A DNA stretch of 41,806 nt from Bacteroidales bacterium (GTDB lineage Bacteria; Bacteroidota; Bacteroidia; Bacteroidales; FEN-979): assembly GCA_030681475.1 (NCBI GenBank), contig JAUXWT010000021.1:1-41806 (forward strand). The letters run 5' to 3'. Numbering within the stretch: the first letter of the stretch is position 1; every line of letters starts with the position of its first letter. The translations under genes and the position numbers were made by a program. The notes under the pieces are model-generated. The model saw only the letters and a program-made list of their open reading frames with translations. It ran no database searches and was not told the origin of the DNA. Below, piece after piece: positions 17,457 through 25,870 of the stretch.

Positions 17457-20400
17457 ATGTTGCAGCAGAACATCTTCGGGAGCAAAATTTATCTGCAGAA
17501 ATTGGCCAATTTTCGTATTGATGATAAGATCGATCTTGCCGCTAAGACAGAGATAATCGCTAAGTATATCAAAGCCCTAGACAGTGGTAAAATAGAGCGA
17601 ACCAAGGAAGAGTCAATTCAGGCTGATTTCATGAACAAATTTTTTGGAGATATCCTCGGGTATGATTATACTGATCCAACTGTATGGAATTTAGAAAAAG
17701 AATTTAAATCCATTACTGATGGAACAAAATCAGACGGAGCTTTAGGGTTCTTTAAAATAGAGGGGAAAACTGTTGTAACCGACGTTCGGGCAACTATTGA
17801 ATTAAAAGACGCACTAACCGATTTGGACAAACCGCAAAATCGGGTGAATGACAGGCGAACGCCAGTTGAACAGGCTTTTTCATATGCATCCAAGGTGGGA
17901 GGACGTTGTAAATGGGTAATTGTTTCCAATTTCAGGGAGGTCAGGTTATATCATGCGTCGGATCAAAGCAAATACGAAATTTTTGTGTTGAACCAGATGC
18001 TGAATCAAGAATGCCTGAAACGTTTCTTTTTTCTCATGCATAGGGATCGATTGATCTCCATGAGTTCAGAATCGGAAATTGATATACTTTATCGTGAAAG
18101 GCAAGAACATGAACAAACAATCACTAAAATTTTTTATACTGAATATAAAATCCAACGAATTGAGTTGTTTGAGCATATCAAGTTAAATAATCCTGGTAAG
18201 GATGAATTGATGATATTAACGAAAACTCAAAAACTGCTCGATCGGTTTATTTTTATTTGCTTTTGTGAAAATGCGTCATTACTGCCTCCTAATACTTTAA
18301 AAAAAATTAAAGATATAATAAATAATGCATTTGATTTGGAGAAGGATAAATTGTGGCGTCAGCTAAAAGGTCTTTTTCATAGCATTGATTTAGGAAATCC
18401 AGGCATGGATATTAATAAATTCAATGGTGGGCTTTTCAGAAAAGACGATGAACTGGATAATTTTACTATCAGGGATGAAGTCCTTTTAAAGATGATCAAA
18501 TTATCTGAAAATGACTTTAGCAGTGATCTGAATGTAAATATTCTGGGTCATATTTTCGAACAATCAATTTCGGATATTGAGGTGTTCAAAGCCAGGATTG
18601 GCAACGGTAAATCTTTACATGAGGAGGCAAAACAAGAAGTTCGTAAGAATGGTAAACGAAAAAAAGACGGTATTTTTTACACTCCTGAGTTTATTACCAG
18701 GAGTATTGTAAATGAGGCTATTGGTGGTTGGCTGGATGATTGTAAAAATGAACTTGGTTTTTACAACCTGCCTGATCTCACAAAGGCAGACTTTGCATCT
18801 GTTCACACAGTTCGCCGTAAAAGCAAGGAAACTGGCAAAATGTACGAAGCATTATCGTATAACCTCATCATCGAAAAACACATTCATTTTTGGGAATCAT
18901 ACAAGGAGAGGCTATTGCAAATAAAAGTACTCGACCCGGCATGTGGTTCAGGTGCGTTTCTGAATCAGGCCTTTGATTTTTTATACACAGAAGGAAGAAA
19001 AGTAAATGATGAATTGAGTCTTTTACGAGCCGGTCAATTGGAGGTTTTCGAGCTCGATCGCCATATTTTGACCAATAACCTGTTTGGAGTTGATATTAAT
19101 CCCGAATCGGTGGAAATCACTAAACTCTCCTTATGGTTAAAGACAGCAAACAAAGGTAAAGAATTAGCTGAATTGGATGAAAACATTAAATGCGGAAACT
19201 CGCTTGTTGATGACCCTACGGTATCACATAACCATGCATTTAATTGGTTTATTGAATTTCCAAATGTATTTCCAAATCACCGGAAACATTATGAAATTAA
19301 AGACAAGGCCACTCTTGATTTTGTTGAAGATCCCAGTTATAATTATAAAAACCCTGATAGTAAGGGATTTATAAAGCACGGGTTTGATGTTATCATTGGC
19401 AATCCGCCATGGGGTGCATACCTTGATCAAGTTTCATCAAATTATTTACTGGTTAAGTATCCGGTTATCCCTGGAAAGATTAAAGATACTTATCTCTATT
19501 TTACTCTTTTAGCGATTAGTCTGCTGAAAAATAATGGATATCTTGGATTTGTTATCCCAAATACCTGGCTTTTAATAAATAACGCCAAAGGTTTCAGGGA
19601 ATTTTTACTTCAATTTAAAGTGAAAAAAATCATTGATTATGGTGACAATGTGTTTTCCGATGCCATCGTTGAATGCACCACTTTGATAGTGAAAAAATTC
19701 AAGGATATAAGCGCTGATTGTGAAACCATCAGGATAAAAAACGGTATAGTATTATTCAATAATAGAGTAGATAAAAATATTTGGCTTAGGGACGATTTAG
19801 CCCGGATCGTTTTAAACATCGATTTCAATTCTCAGGATATAATTAAACGAATTGAATCACACACCGAACCGTTTTACCTTAATAACGATATAATTTTCGG
19901 AATAAAACCTTACCAGGTCGGACACGGTGTTCCAGCTCAGACCAGGAAAGATGTTACAAACAGAATATATCACAGCGATGTAATGATTGACAGCCAATGG
20001 TTTCCTTTGGTAACAGGGACAGATGTAACAAGGTACCATCTGCAGTTTAAAGAAAATGCCTATATCAAATATGGTAAATGGCTTATGTATCCCTCCAATG
20101 AACAAAAAATCAAAGGACCAAAAATCCTGCTGAGAAGAACGAGCTCAGATCTCAAAGCAACCTATGATGAACACTGCTATTATCCACAGAATTCAATTTT
20201 TATTATTACTTCTAACCGATATCATTTGAAGTATCTGTTGGTCCTTTTGAATTCAAAGCTGATGGATTATCTCTACAAGCAAAAATGTCCCCAGGTTGGA
20301 AAAATATTTGCAGAAGTTAAACCCAGTATCATTAAATCGTTACCCATTCCGGCACTAAATCCGGAACAACAGCTTCCATTTATCGAGTTAGCCGATTTTA

Positions 20401-20720
20401 TGCTTTCTAAAAACAAGAAACTCTTTGAACATAAAAATATTTTTATTCAGTTTATACAAAGTAAATGGCCGGGATTTAATGTTTCAACTAAACTGTCAAA
20501 CTGGCCTTCACTTTCATTTAACGGGTTCATCACAGAACTTGCAAAGCAAAAAATAATGTTATCCTTATTGGAGCAGTCTGAATGGTTGAAGTTTTTTGAC
20601 ATTGAAAAAAGAAAAGCGGAAGATTTGCAATCAACAATTTCACAAACAGATAATACCATTAATAACATGGTTTATGATCTATATCAGTTGAATTTAAAAG
20701 ACAGAGATATATTGCAGTAA
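17457..20720 (+). CDS. type IIG restriction-modification enzyme (Eco57I-like)
   Basis: A single chain of 1087 residues combining endonuclease, adenine methyltransferase and target recognition. The N-terminal region has a PD-(D/E)xK-like pattern (KSDGALGFF, then ATIELKDAL at about 112-120). The methyltransferase starts with a helical segment and KKDGIFYTPEFI. SAM motif LDPACGSGAFLNQ is at about 491-503 and catalytic motif NPPW at about 648-651. The C-terminal third resembles a TaqI-type specificity domain (KSLPIPALNPEQQLPF). It modifies and cuts DNA at a site that cannot be read from sequence. No separate specificity or methylase gene is next to it. The gene is clearly AT-rich compared with both neighbours, suggesting horizontal acquisition. 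Confidence 0.88.
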   Translation: MLQQNIFGSKIYLQKLANFRIDDKIDLAAKTEIIAKYIKALDSGKIERTKEESIQADFMNKFFGDILGYDYTDPTVWNLEKEFKSITDGTKSDGALGFFKIEGKTVVTDVRATIELKDALTDLDKPQNRVNDRRTPVEQAFSYASKVGGRCKWVIVSNFREVRLYHASDQSKYEIFVLNQMLNQECLKRFFFLMHRDRLISMSSESEIDILYRERQEHEQTITKIFYTEYKIQRIELFEHIKLNNPGKDELMILTKTQKLLDRFIFICFCENASLLPPNTLKKIKDIINNAFDLEKDKLWRQLKGLFHSIDLGNPGMDINKFNGGLFRKDDELDNFTIRDEVLLKMIKLSENDFSSDLNVNILGHIFEQSISDIEVFKARIGNGKSLHEEAKQEVRKNGKRKKDGIFYTPEFITRSIVNEAIGGWLDDCKNELGFYNLPDLTKADFASVHTVRRKSKETGKMYEALSYNLIIEKHIHFWESYKERLLQIKVLDPACGSGAFLNQAFDFLYTEGRKVNDELSLLRAGQLEVFELDRHILTNNLFGVDINPESVEITKLSLWLKTANKGKELAELDENIKCGNSLVDDPTVSHNHAFNWFIEFPNVFPNHRKHYEIKDKATLDFVEDPSYNYKNPDSKGFIKHGFDVIIGNPPWGAYLDQVSSNYLLVKYPVIPGKIKDTYLYFTLLAISLLKNNGYLGFVIPNTWLLINNAKGFREFLLQFKVKKIIDYGDNVFSDAIVECTTLIVKKFKDISADCETIRIKNGIVLFNNRVDKNIWLRDDLARIVLNIDFNSQDIIKRIESHTEPFYLNNDIIFGIKPYQVGHGVPAQTRKDVTNRIYHSDVMIDSQWFPLVTGTDVTRYHLQFKENAYIKYGKWLMYPSNEQKIKGPKILLRRTSSDLKATYDEHCYYPQNSIFIITSNRYHLKYLLVLLNSKLMDYLYKQKCPQVGKIFAEVKPSIIKSLPIPALNPEQQLPFIELADFMLSKNKKLFEHKNIFIQFIQSKWPGFNVSTKLSNWPSLSFNGFITELAKQKIMLSLLEQSEWLKFFDIEKRKAEDLQSTISQTDNTINNMVYDLYQLNLKDRDILQ

Positions 20721-20779
20721 AACAATCCAGGGAAATTATAACAATTAAAACAATCAGCTGAAAACCAAAAACACGTGTT

Positions 20780-21523
20780 ATGGACATGAAATTCAAAAAT
20801 CAATTTCTTGAAAGATGGGCAAAATACTTTGCCGACAGTGAGTTACCAATCACTTATTATTACGTGGACGATCCCGGCGATGTGGCACGGGCCAATATTC
20901 CCGACAAACATAGCTGTATCGTTTGCGAACTGGCGCTGGTCCGCAAAGGATTTCCGCTTGCCTGGAATTTACATACGCTCGGGTGCGATGGTGCGCGCAG
21001 GTACCTTGGTTATTCGGATAAAATGAGGCCGGATTTCGAACACTTCCTGTCACAGGGTATCCCCGGCGAACTGGAGGGCGAGCGCTATATCCGGACCCCG
21101 GAGATGGTGAAGGAGATCATGTTACACACCCCGTGTATCCCTGCAAATGGACGTTATATTGTTTTCAAACGGTTTGATCAGTTGACCCCTGATGATGATC
21201 CCTTAGCGGTGATCTTTTTCGCTAAACCGGATGTTCTTTCAGGATTGTTTACACTGGCCAACTATGACCAGCCGGATGGAAACGGCGTAATCGCACCCTT
21301 CGCCTCGGGATGCGGCTCCATGGTGCATCATCCCTGGTTCCAGGGTGAGCAGGAAAATCCGAAAGCGATCCTCGGGATGTTTGATGCATCAGCCCGGTCC
21401 TGCATACCAAAGGACACGCTTACATTTGCCATCCCCATGAAGAAATTTATCAACATGGTAATTTATATGGACGAAAGTTTCCTGATCACTGAAACCTGGA
21501 ATACCGTTAGAAAAAGACTCTGA
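20780..21523 (+). CDS. DUF169 family protein
   Basis: The 247-residue soluble protein matches the general plan of DUF169/ArCR proteins: an N-terminal substrate-like part (ITYYYVDDPGDVAR), a central VFKRFDQLTPDDDPLAVIFFAKPDVLSG stretch (shown in shorter parts: VFKRFDQL, VIFFAKPDVLSG), and the C-terminal FASGCGSMVHHPW with a Cys and two His. Cys residues (CIVC, CGSM, CIP) could bind metal. No function is established for the family. Start candidates are the ATGs at 20780 and 20786. It stands alone between the restriction enzyme and a minus-strand dehydrogenase. Confidence 0.72.
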   Translation: MDMKFKNQFLERWAKYFADSELPITYYYVDDPGDVARANIPDKHSCIVCELALVRKGFPLAWNLHTLGCDGARRYLGYSDKMRPDFEHFLSQGIPGELEGERYIRTPEMVKEIMLHTPCIPANGRYIVFKRFDQLTPDDDPLAVIFFAKPDVLSGLFTLANYDQPDGNGVIAPFASGCGSMVHHPWFQGEQENPKAILGMFDASARSCIPKDTLTFAIPMKKFINMVIYMDESFLITETWNTVRKRL

Positions 21524-21546
21524 TCCCGGAGGTGTGACGATTGCGG

Positions 21547-22338
21547 TCAACCCGTTTGATCGCAAAGATCGAACAACTGTTCGACCGCTTTTTGATCTCG
21601 GGAAAAAGGACAAACAACCGGTCTCAGGTGTTCATAATATTTTCCGGTGATACTGTTAACCTCCTCCGAAAGGGAGAGGAATAAAGGTGTTTCCGCACCT
21701 TGTTCCGGCGATTCAGAACCGCCAAAGCCAAATGCATTGCTGAGTTTTGAATTGACATCGCCGGGGTGGCAGGAATTCACCGTAATTCCTTTGGAATGCA
21801 ATCGTTCCGCAAATGCGACTGAAAGCATCCGGTCGGCTTGCTTTGCCTGCCGGTAAGCCGCATCATTGTCGTAGGATCTTGATTCAAACTCCGGGTCGCC
21901 CAGGTTTAGTCCACGGGCCCAGTAGCTGGCAACATTGACGATCCGGGCGCCCGGGCTCCCCTCCATCAATTGCTGCAGATATTTTATCATCCAAAAGTAT
22001 CCCAGAACGTTCGTCGCCCACTGTACTTCGATCCCTTCAGCGGTTTCGGTACGCTTTCGCGGGGCTGTCGCGGCATTGTTGACCAGCAGATGCAAAGGTT
22101 GTTCGAACCGCCTGCTGAATTCAAGGATTTCATGATGGAGCCCAAGGTCTACTGCTTCAATAAAAATTTCAGGATTAGAGGTGCGCTGAATAATAGTGGC
22201 CCGGGCATTTTCAAGTTGTGTTAAATCACGGCCAACCAGGGTGACCCTGAATCCTTTTGCAGCGATGCCCTCTGCAATGGCCCTTCCGATGGCGCCATAG
22301 GCTCCGGTTACAATTGCGTTTTTTTGATGGTGGTTCAT
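21547..22338 (-). CDS. short-chain dehydrogenase/reductase
   Basis: A classical SDR with cofactor motif TGAYGAIG (residues 11-18), NNA at 87-89, and catalytic Ser138, Tyr162 and Lys166 (YRQAK). VGRDLTQ after the second strand suggests NADP. The substrate loop and length (263) resemble retinol dehydrogenase/WW-domain oxidoreductase-like SDRs, which act on hydrophobic alcohols; the physiological substrate is unknown. It converges on the DUF169 gene with a 23-nt gap and appears to be transcribed alone from the promoter at 22359-22366. Confidence 0.85.
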   Translation of the reverse strand: MNHHQKNAIVTGAYGAIGRAIAEGIAAKGFRVTLVGRDLTQLENARATIIQRTSNPEIFIEAVDLGLHHEILEFSRRFEQPLHLLVNNAATAPRKRTETAEGIEVQWATNVLGYFWMIKYLQQLMEGSPGARIVNVASYWARGLNLGDPEFESRSYDNDAAYRQAKQADRMLSVAFAERLHSKGITVNSCHPGDVNSKLSNAFGFGGSESPEQGAETPLFLSLSEEVNSITGKYYEHLRPVVCPFSRDQKAVEQLFDLCDQTG

Positions 22339-22358
22339 TGTATCAGTCAGCTATTCCT

Positions 22359-22366
22359 CAAAGTTA
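22359..22366 (-). promoter_or_regulatory. candidate -7 promoter element of the SDR gene
   Basis: TAACTTTG on the minus strand matches TAnnTTTG and lies 21 nt upstream of the SDR start. No convincing -33 TTG is found at the usual distance. Confidence 0.35.
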
Positions 22367-22513
22367 TTAATTTTCATCAACATTTCTGGTTATTGTAAGT
22401 CGGCGATAATCCGGCGCCTTTGTGACACCCTTGCACGCCTTGGTGGTTAAATTTTGTTTGTTGAATATCATTTGATTTAATCTTTGCATCGTTATTTATA
22501 TTAAAACTCGAAC

Positions 22514-22906
22514 ATGAATTACTATTATCTTACAGCAGGGATCCTTGCCGCCATGGCGTGCATAGGTCATTTCACAATGGGTAAAAAAGATTTTTTAAAG
22601 CCTGTTTTAGAATCAGACATTGATGAAATACCCAAGAAGGTGATGCACAGTTTATTTCATTATATGTCTGTATTCATGGTGCTGACAACGATTTTTTTCA
22701 TTGGAAATGCCATTGGCTGTGAGCGCGACAACTGTGTAATCAACAGTCATACAACAGTTAAATTTATCGGATTGATCTATGCGGGTTTTGCGGTGGTTCA
22801 AATAATTATTGCAGCTACTTCAAAAATTGAGAAAGGAATCTTTAAGCTTTTCCAATGGGTGTTCTGGATTTTGATCGCTGTTTTTGCGTTTTCAGGGACG
22901 TGCTGA
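22514..22906 (+). CDS. small integral membrane protein, four predicted helices
   Basis: The 130-residue protein has hydrophobic segments at about 5-21, 49-66, 83-103 and 110-127. Between the first two is a cytoplasmic-like acidic/basic loop (KKDFLKPVLESDIDEIPKK). Two Cys (CERDNC) lie in a loop after the second helix. It has no named family that I recognise. It converges with dxs, leaving a 14-nt gap. The function is unknown. Confidence 0.7.
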   Translation: MNYYYLTAGILAAMACIGHFTMGKKDFLKPVLESDIDEIPKKVMHSLFHYMSVFMVLTTIFFIGNAIGCERDNCVINSHTTVKFIGLIYAGFAVVQIIIAATSKIEKGIFKLFQWVFWILIAVFAFSGTC

Positions 22907-22920
22907 TCAACAGGCAATAC

Positions 22921-24822
22921 CTATGTTGAGATAAGGTTGGTTAAGGCAAGGATAATCCCTTCGGTATCGAAACCACACTCGTGATGGAGTTCTGCAACAG
23001 AGCCCTGACCGATAAAGAGATCAGGTATTCCGAGCCGTTTAACGTCTGCAGCATACCCATGATCGGCCATGAATTCAAGAACGGCCGAACCCATGCCGCC
23101 CATTACGGAACCATCTTCGACGGTGATGATTTTATTAAATTTTTCGAAAACTTCATGCAGTAACGCTTCATCAAGCGGTTTAAGGAACCGGAGATCGTAA
23201 TGTGCAGCCGAAATTCCGGACTTGTCCAGTTCGGAGCAAGCCTCAACGGCATAATTTCCAACATGTCCAAGGGTGATGATGGCCGCATCTTTACCATCGC
23301 AGACCTGTCGACCCTTACCAACTTCAACCGGCATCATGGATGTTTTCCAGTTTGGCATCACCCCGCGCCCTTTCGGATAACGGATGGCGAAGGGCCCCAT
23401 ATCAGGTAATTGTGCGGTGAACATCATGTTGCGGAGTTCTGCTTCGTTCATGGGAGAGGCCACGATCAGATTTGGGATGCACCGCAGATAAGCAAGGTCA
23501 TAGGCGCCATGATGTGTTGCGCCATCTTCGCCAACAAGGCCGCCACGGTCGAGGCACAATACCACATTGAGCTTCTGCAGGGCAACATCGTGAATGACCT
23601 GGTCGTAACCCCGTTGCATGAATGTGGAATAAATATTACAAAACGGAATAAGTCCCGAAGCAGCCATGCCGGCGCTGAAGGTAACCGCGTGCTGTTCAGC
23701 AATTCCCACGTCAAAGACTCGTTCGGGCATCTTAGCCATCATCAGGTTGAGCGAACATCCGGTCGACATGGCGGGGGTAATGCCCACGATTTTCGGGTTT
23801 GTTTCAGCCAGTTCAATAATGGTTCGTCCGAACACCGTCTGGTATTTAGGGGCAAGTCCGTGGCATTGATCCTCCTTTATCGTCCCGGTTTTCCGGTCAA
23901 ATACACCCGGCGCGTGATATCCTGTCTGATCCTTTTCGGCTTTTGCGAAACCCTTACCCTTGACAGTGTGAATATGCAGCAGTTTCGGCCCTTTAATGTC
24001 GTTCATGTCAGTTAGTAACTTCACCATCCTGATCACATCGTTGCCATCTACCGGGCCGAAATACCTGAAATTAAAAGCTTCGAAAAGATTTCCGCTTTTA
24101 AGCAGGGTGGTTTTGACGGCGTTTCCCAATTGTTTGACGATCGCACGTGAATTCTGACCATATTTAGTCCCGCCACCCATCATCAGCCAGACCTTGTCGC
24201 GAAACTTGTTGTAGGTCCGTGAAGTGACAATATCAGCCAGGTAATCCTTGATTGCCCCTACGTTTTTGTCGATGGCTATCTGGTTGTCGTTGAGGATCAC
24301 CATGAGATTGGCATTGGAAACCCCGGCATTATTAAGCGCTTCCATGGCCATGCCGCCTGTCATTGCTCCGTCGCCGATAATGGCCACATGCTGACGGTCG
24401 GTTTGTCCGCTTAGTTTAGCGGCAACCGCCATCCCAAGTGCAGCGGAGATGGAGGTGGAAGAATGCCCTACGCCAAATGCATCATATTTACTCTCAGCCA
24501 TTTTTGGGAATCCGCTGATCCCTTGATAGGTGCGGATGGTTTCAAAGCGGTCTTTTCTTCCGGTAAGGATCTTGTGTGCGTATGCCTGATGACCTACATC
24601 CCAGATGATCTTGTCGAAAGGGGTGTCATAAACATAATGGAGGGCAACGGCAAGTTCAACAGTGCCCAGGCTGGCTCCCAGGTGACCCGGATTGACAGAC
24701 ATTACCTCAATAATAAACTGACGGATCTCGTCGCATAATGATGGCAGATCGTCCACTTTAAGTTTCTTGAGATCTGACGGAAAGTTGATTTTAGAAAGCA
24801 AAGGCAATAAATGCGGGGTCAT
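22921..24822 (-). CDS. dxs: 1-deoxy-D-xylulose-5-phosphate synthase
   Basis: This enzyme condenses pyruvate and glyceraldehyde 3-phosphate with thiamine diphosphate, the first step of the MEP isoprenoid pathway. The TPP motif runs from IIGDGAMTGGMAMEA to ILNDNQIAID. Other family blocks are PGHLGASLG, DVGHQAYAHKILTGR, VGHSSTSISAALG, the transketolase-like central domain with FDVGIAEQHAVTFSAG, and the C-terminal swivelling domain. The start at 24822 (MTPHLLPLLSKI) gives 633 residues, the usual length. A longer frame up to 24897 would overlap the upstream gene and is not supported. It lies 10 nt behind the MIP18-family gene and is probably co-transcribed with it; linkage to an Fe-S assembly factor is sensible because later MEP enzymes carry Fe-S clusters. 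Confidence 0.96.
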   Translation of the reverse strand: MTPHLLPLLSKINFPSDLKKLKVDDLPSLCDEIRQFIIEVMSVNPGHLGASLGTVELAVALHYVYDTPFDKIIWDVGHQAYAHKILTGRKDRFETIRTYQGISGFPKMAESKYDAFGVGHSSTSISAALGMAVAAKLSGQTDRQHVAIIGDGAMTGGMAMEALNNAGVSNANLMVILNDNQIAIDKNVGAIKDYLADIVTSRTYNKFRDKVWLMMGGGTKYGQNSRAIVKQLGNAVKTTLLKSGNLFEAFNFRYFGPVDGNDVIRMVKLLTDMNDIKGPKLLHIHTVKGKGFAKAEKDQTGYHAPGVFDRKTGTIKEDQCHGLAPKYQTVFGRTIIELAETNPKIVGITPAMSTGCSLNLMMAKMPERVFDVGIAEQHAVTFSAGMAASGLIPFCNIYSTFMQRGYDQVIHDVALQKLNVVLCLDRGGLVGEDGATHHGAYDLAYLRCIPNLIVASPMNEAELRNMMFTAQLPDMGPFAIRYPKGRGVMPNWKTSMMPVEVGKGRQVCDGKDAAIITLGHVGNYAVEACSELDKSGISAAHYDLRFLKPLDEALLHEVFEKFNKIITVEDGSVMGGMGSAVLEFMADHGYAADVKRLGIPDLFIGQGSVAELHHECGFDTEGIILALTNLIST

Positions 24823-24832
24823 CTTCCATGGA

Positions 24833-25165
24833 TTAAAGTAAGCCGAGTTCAAGCAGCGCAGACTCTGAAAGCATGTCTTTGTCCCAGGGCGGTTCAAAGG
24901 TGAGTTCGACCTTTACGGTGCCTACTCCTTCTACCATTTTCACGGTGTCCTGGATCTGCAAAGGCAGATCTTCGGCCACCGGACAATTGGGGGAGGTTAA
25001 CGTCATAAGGATATATACATCGTTGGTTTGATCATTGACCTGCAGATTGTAGATCAGTCCCAGGTCATAGATGTTGACCGGTATCTCCGGATCAAAAACA
25101 GATCTTAATGCAGCGATAATTTTTGCCTCAATGGGGCTATGGTGAATTTGACTGGTGGATTCCAC
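24833..25165 (-). CDS. MIP18/DUF59 Fe-S cluster assembly factor
   Basis: A small cytosolic protein of the DUF59 family, related to SufT and eukaryotic MIP18, which helps mature Fe-S proteins. FDPEIPVNIYDLGLIY (24-39), MTLTSPNCPV with the conserved Cys61, and LTFEPPWDKDMLSE all fit. The length of 110 is typical. It lies 10 nt upstream of dxs in the same direction. No sufBCDS genes are in the window, so the naming as SufT is left open. The promoter just upstream would give a very short leader. Confidence 0.9.
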   Translation of the reverse strand: MESTSQIHHSPIEAKIIAALRSVFDPEIPVNIYDLGLIYNLQVNDQTNDVYILMTLTSPNCPVAEDLPLQIQDTVKMVEGVGTVKVELTFEPPWDKDMLSESALLELGLL

Positions 25166-25178
25166 GGCACTTTTTTTG

Positions 25179-25186
25179 CAAAGATA
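25179..25186 (-). promoter_or_regulatory. candidate -7 promoter element of the MIP18-dxs operon
   Basis: TATCTTTG on the minus strand matches TAnnTTTG, 14 nt upstream of the MIP18-family start codon. No clear -33 TTG. The expected leader is about 7 nt. Confidence 0.35.
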
Positions 25187-25274
25187 AGGTAATTCTGATT
25201 AAAAGAATGGCCATGAAATCCACTGCGGGGAGGGAGCGAAACCTGAAAATCTGAAAAATATCAGTGCCGGAATG

Positions 25275-25727
25275 TTATTCGTTTATAACGATCGGACTAC
25301 TTACATCGCAGATTGGCGGACAGGGGCTTAAATTTTTGGAATCTGTATTGAAAATGGTGTTTTTAAAGGCATCTTTTCCTGTATTATCAACACCAACCAC
25401 AATTCCGATTGTCCTTGCATCAATGTTCTTACCCAGGTAAATCCTGAAACCTGTCAGTGCCGGGTTTTCTTTGATAATGCTGTTCATGGCATCCAGTTGC
25501 TCTTTATCGATGGTAAAACCTTTGATAACCTTGTTAAGGGGTGCGGCATCAGCCTGATAATTCCTGACAAACGCGTTGGCCTCGGCTGCTGTGATCGGTA
25601 CGATCCCGCCGGTGGGAGCGGAGGCTGCCGGCCCGCTTGTAAATGAATACAAGCCGATCATGGAAATCCCGATGACCATGCCTGAAATAAATCCTATTAC
25701 TGTAAAGAACAATTTTTTTGTTTTCAT
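25275..25727 (-). CDS. membrane-anchored hypothetical protein
   Basis: The 150-residue product has one N-terminal hydrophobic helix (LFFTVIGFISGMVIGISMIG) that could anchor it or act as an uncleaved signal. The exterior part includes ITAAEANAFVRNYQADAAPL, a conserved-looking FRIYLGKN segment and a Cys-rich end (CPPIC). Such FRIYLG/DNTGK patterns recur in Bacteroidota proteins of unknown function that I cannot assign. It has its own promoter and is monocistronic. Confidence 0.65.
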   Translation of the reverse strand: MKTKKLFFTVIGFISGMVIGISMIGLYSFTSGPAASAPTGGIVPITAAEANAFVRNYQADAAPLNKVIKGFTIDKEQLDAMNSIIKENPALTGFRIYLGKNIDARTIGIVVGVDNTGKDAFKNTIFNTDSKNLSPCPPICDVSSPIVINE

Positions 25728-25772
25728 AATCGTTTTATTTAGAATGACATTAAATTATTGATTAATTTCGCT

Positions 25773-25804
25773 CAAAGGTAATTATTTAGAATCGTTCAAA
25801 ACAA
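25773..25804 (-). promoter_or_regulatory. promoter of the 25275-25727 gene
   Basis: On the minus strand TTG (complement 25802-25804) is separated by 21 nt from TACCTTTG (25773-25780), a full Bacteroidota -33/-7 match. The start codon lies about 45 nt downstream. Confidence 0.5.
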
Positions 25805-25870
25805 TTTATTGTGAAATTGGGTATATACGGTCATAATTTAAATTATAATCGTGTGAAAGTAACGAAAAAA

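Noticed and set aside
12817-20720. A single defence island linking the DUF4143 ATPase and the type IIG enzyme
   Set aside because: Four ordinary metabolic or secreted genes lie between them and they are on opposite strands; nothing ties them together.
23410-24015. Plus-strand open frame of 201 codons
   Set aside because: It is the antisense of dxs, whose motifs are beyond doubt.
24823-24897. Longer N-terminus for dxs
   Set aside because: It would overlap the coding sequence of the MIP18-family gene and adds residues without homology.
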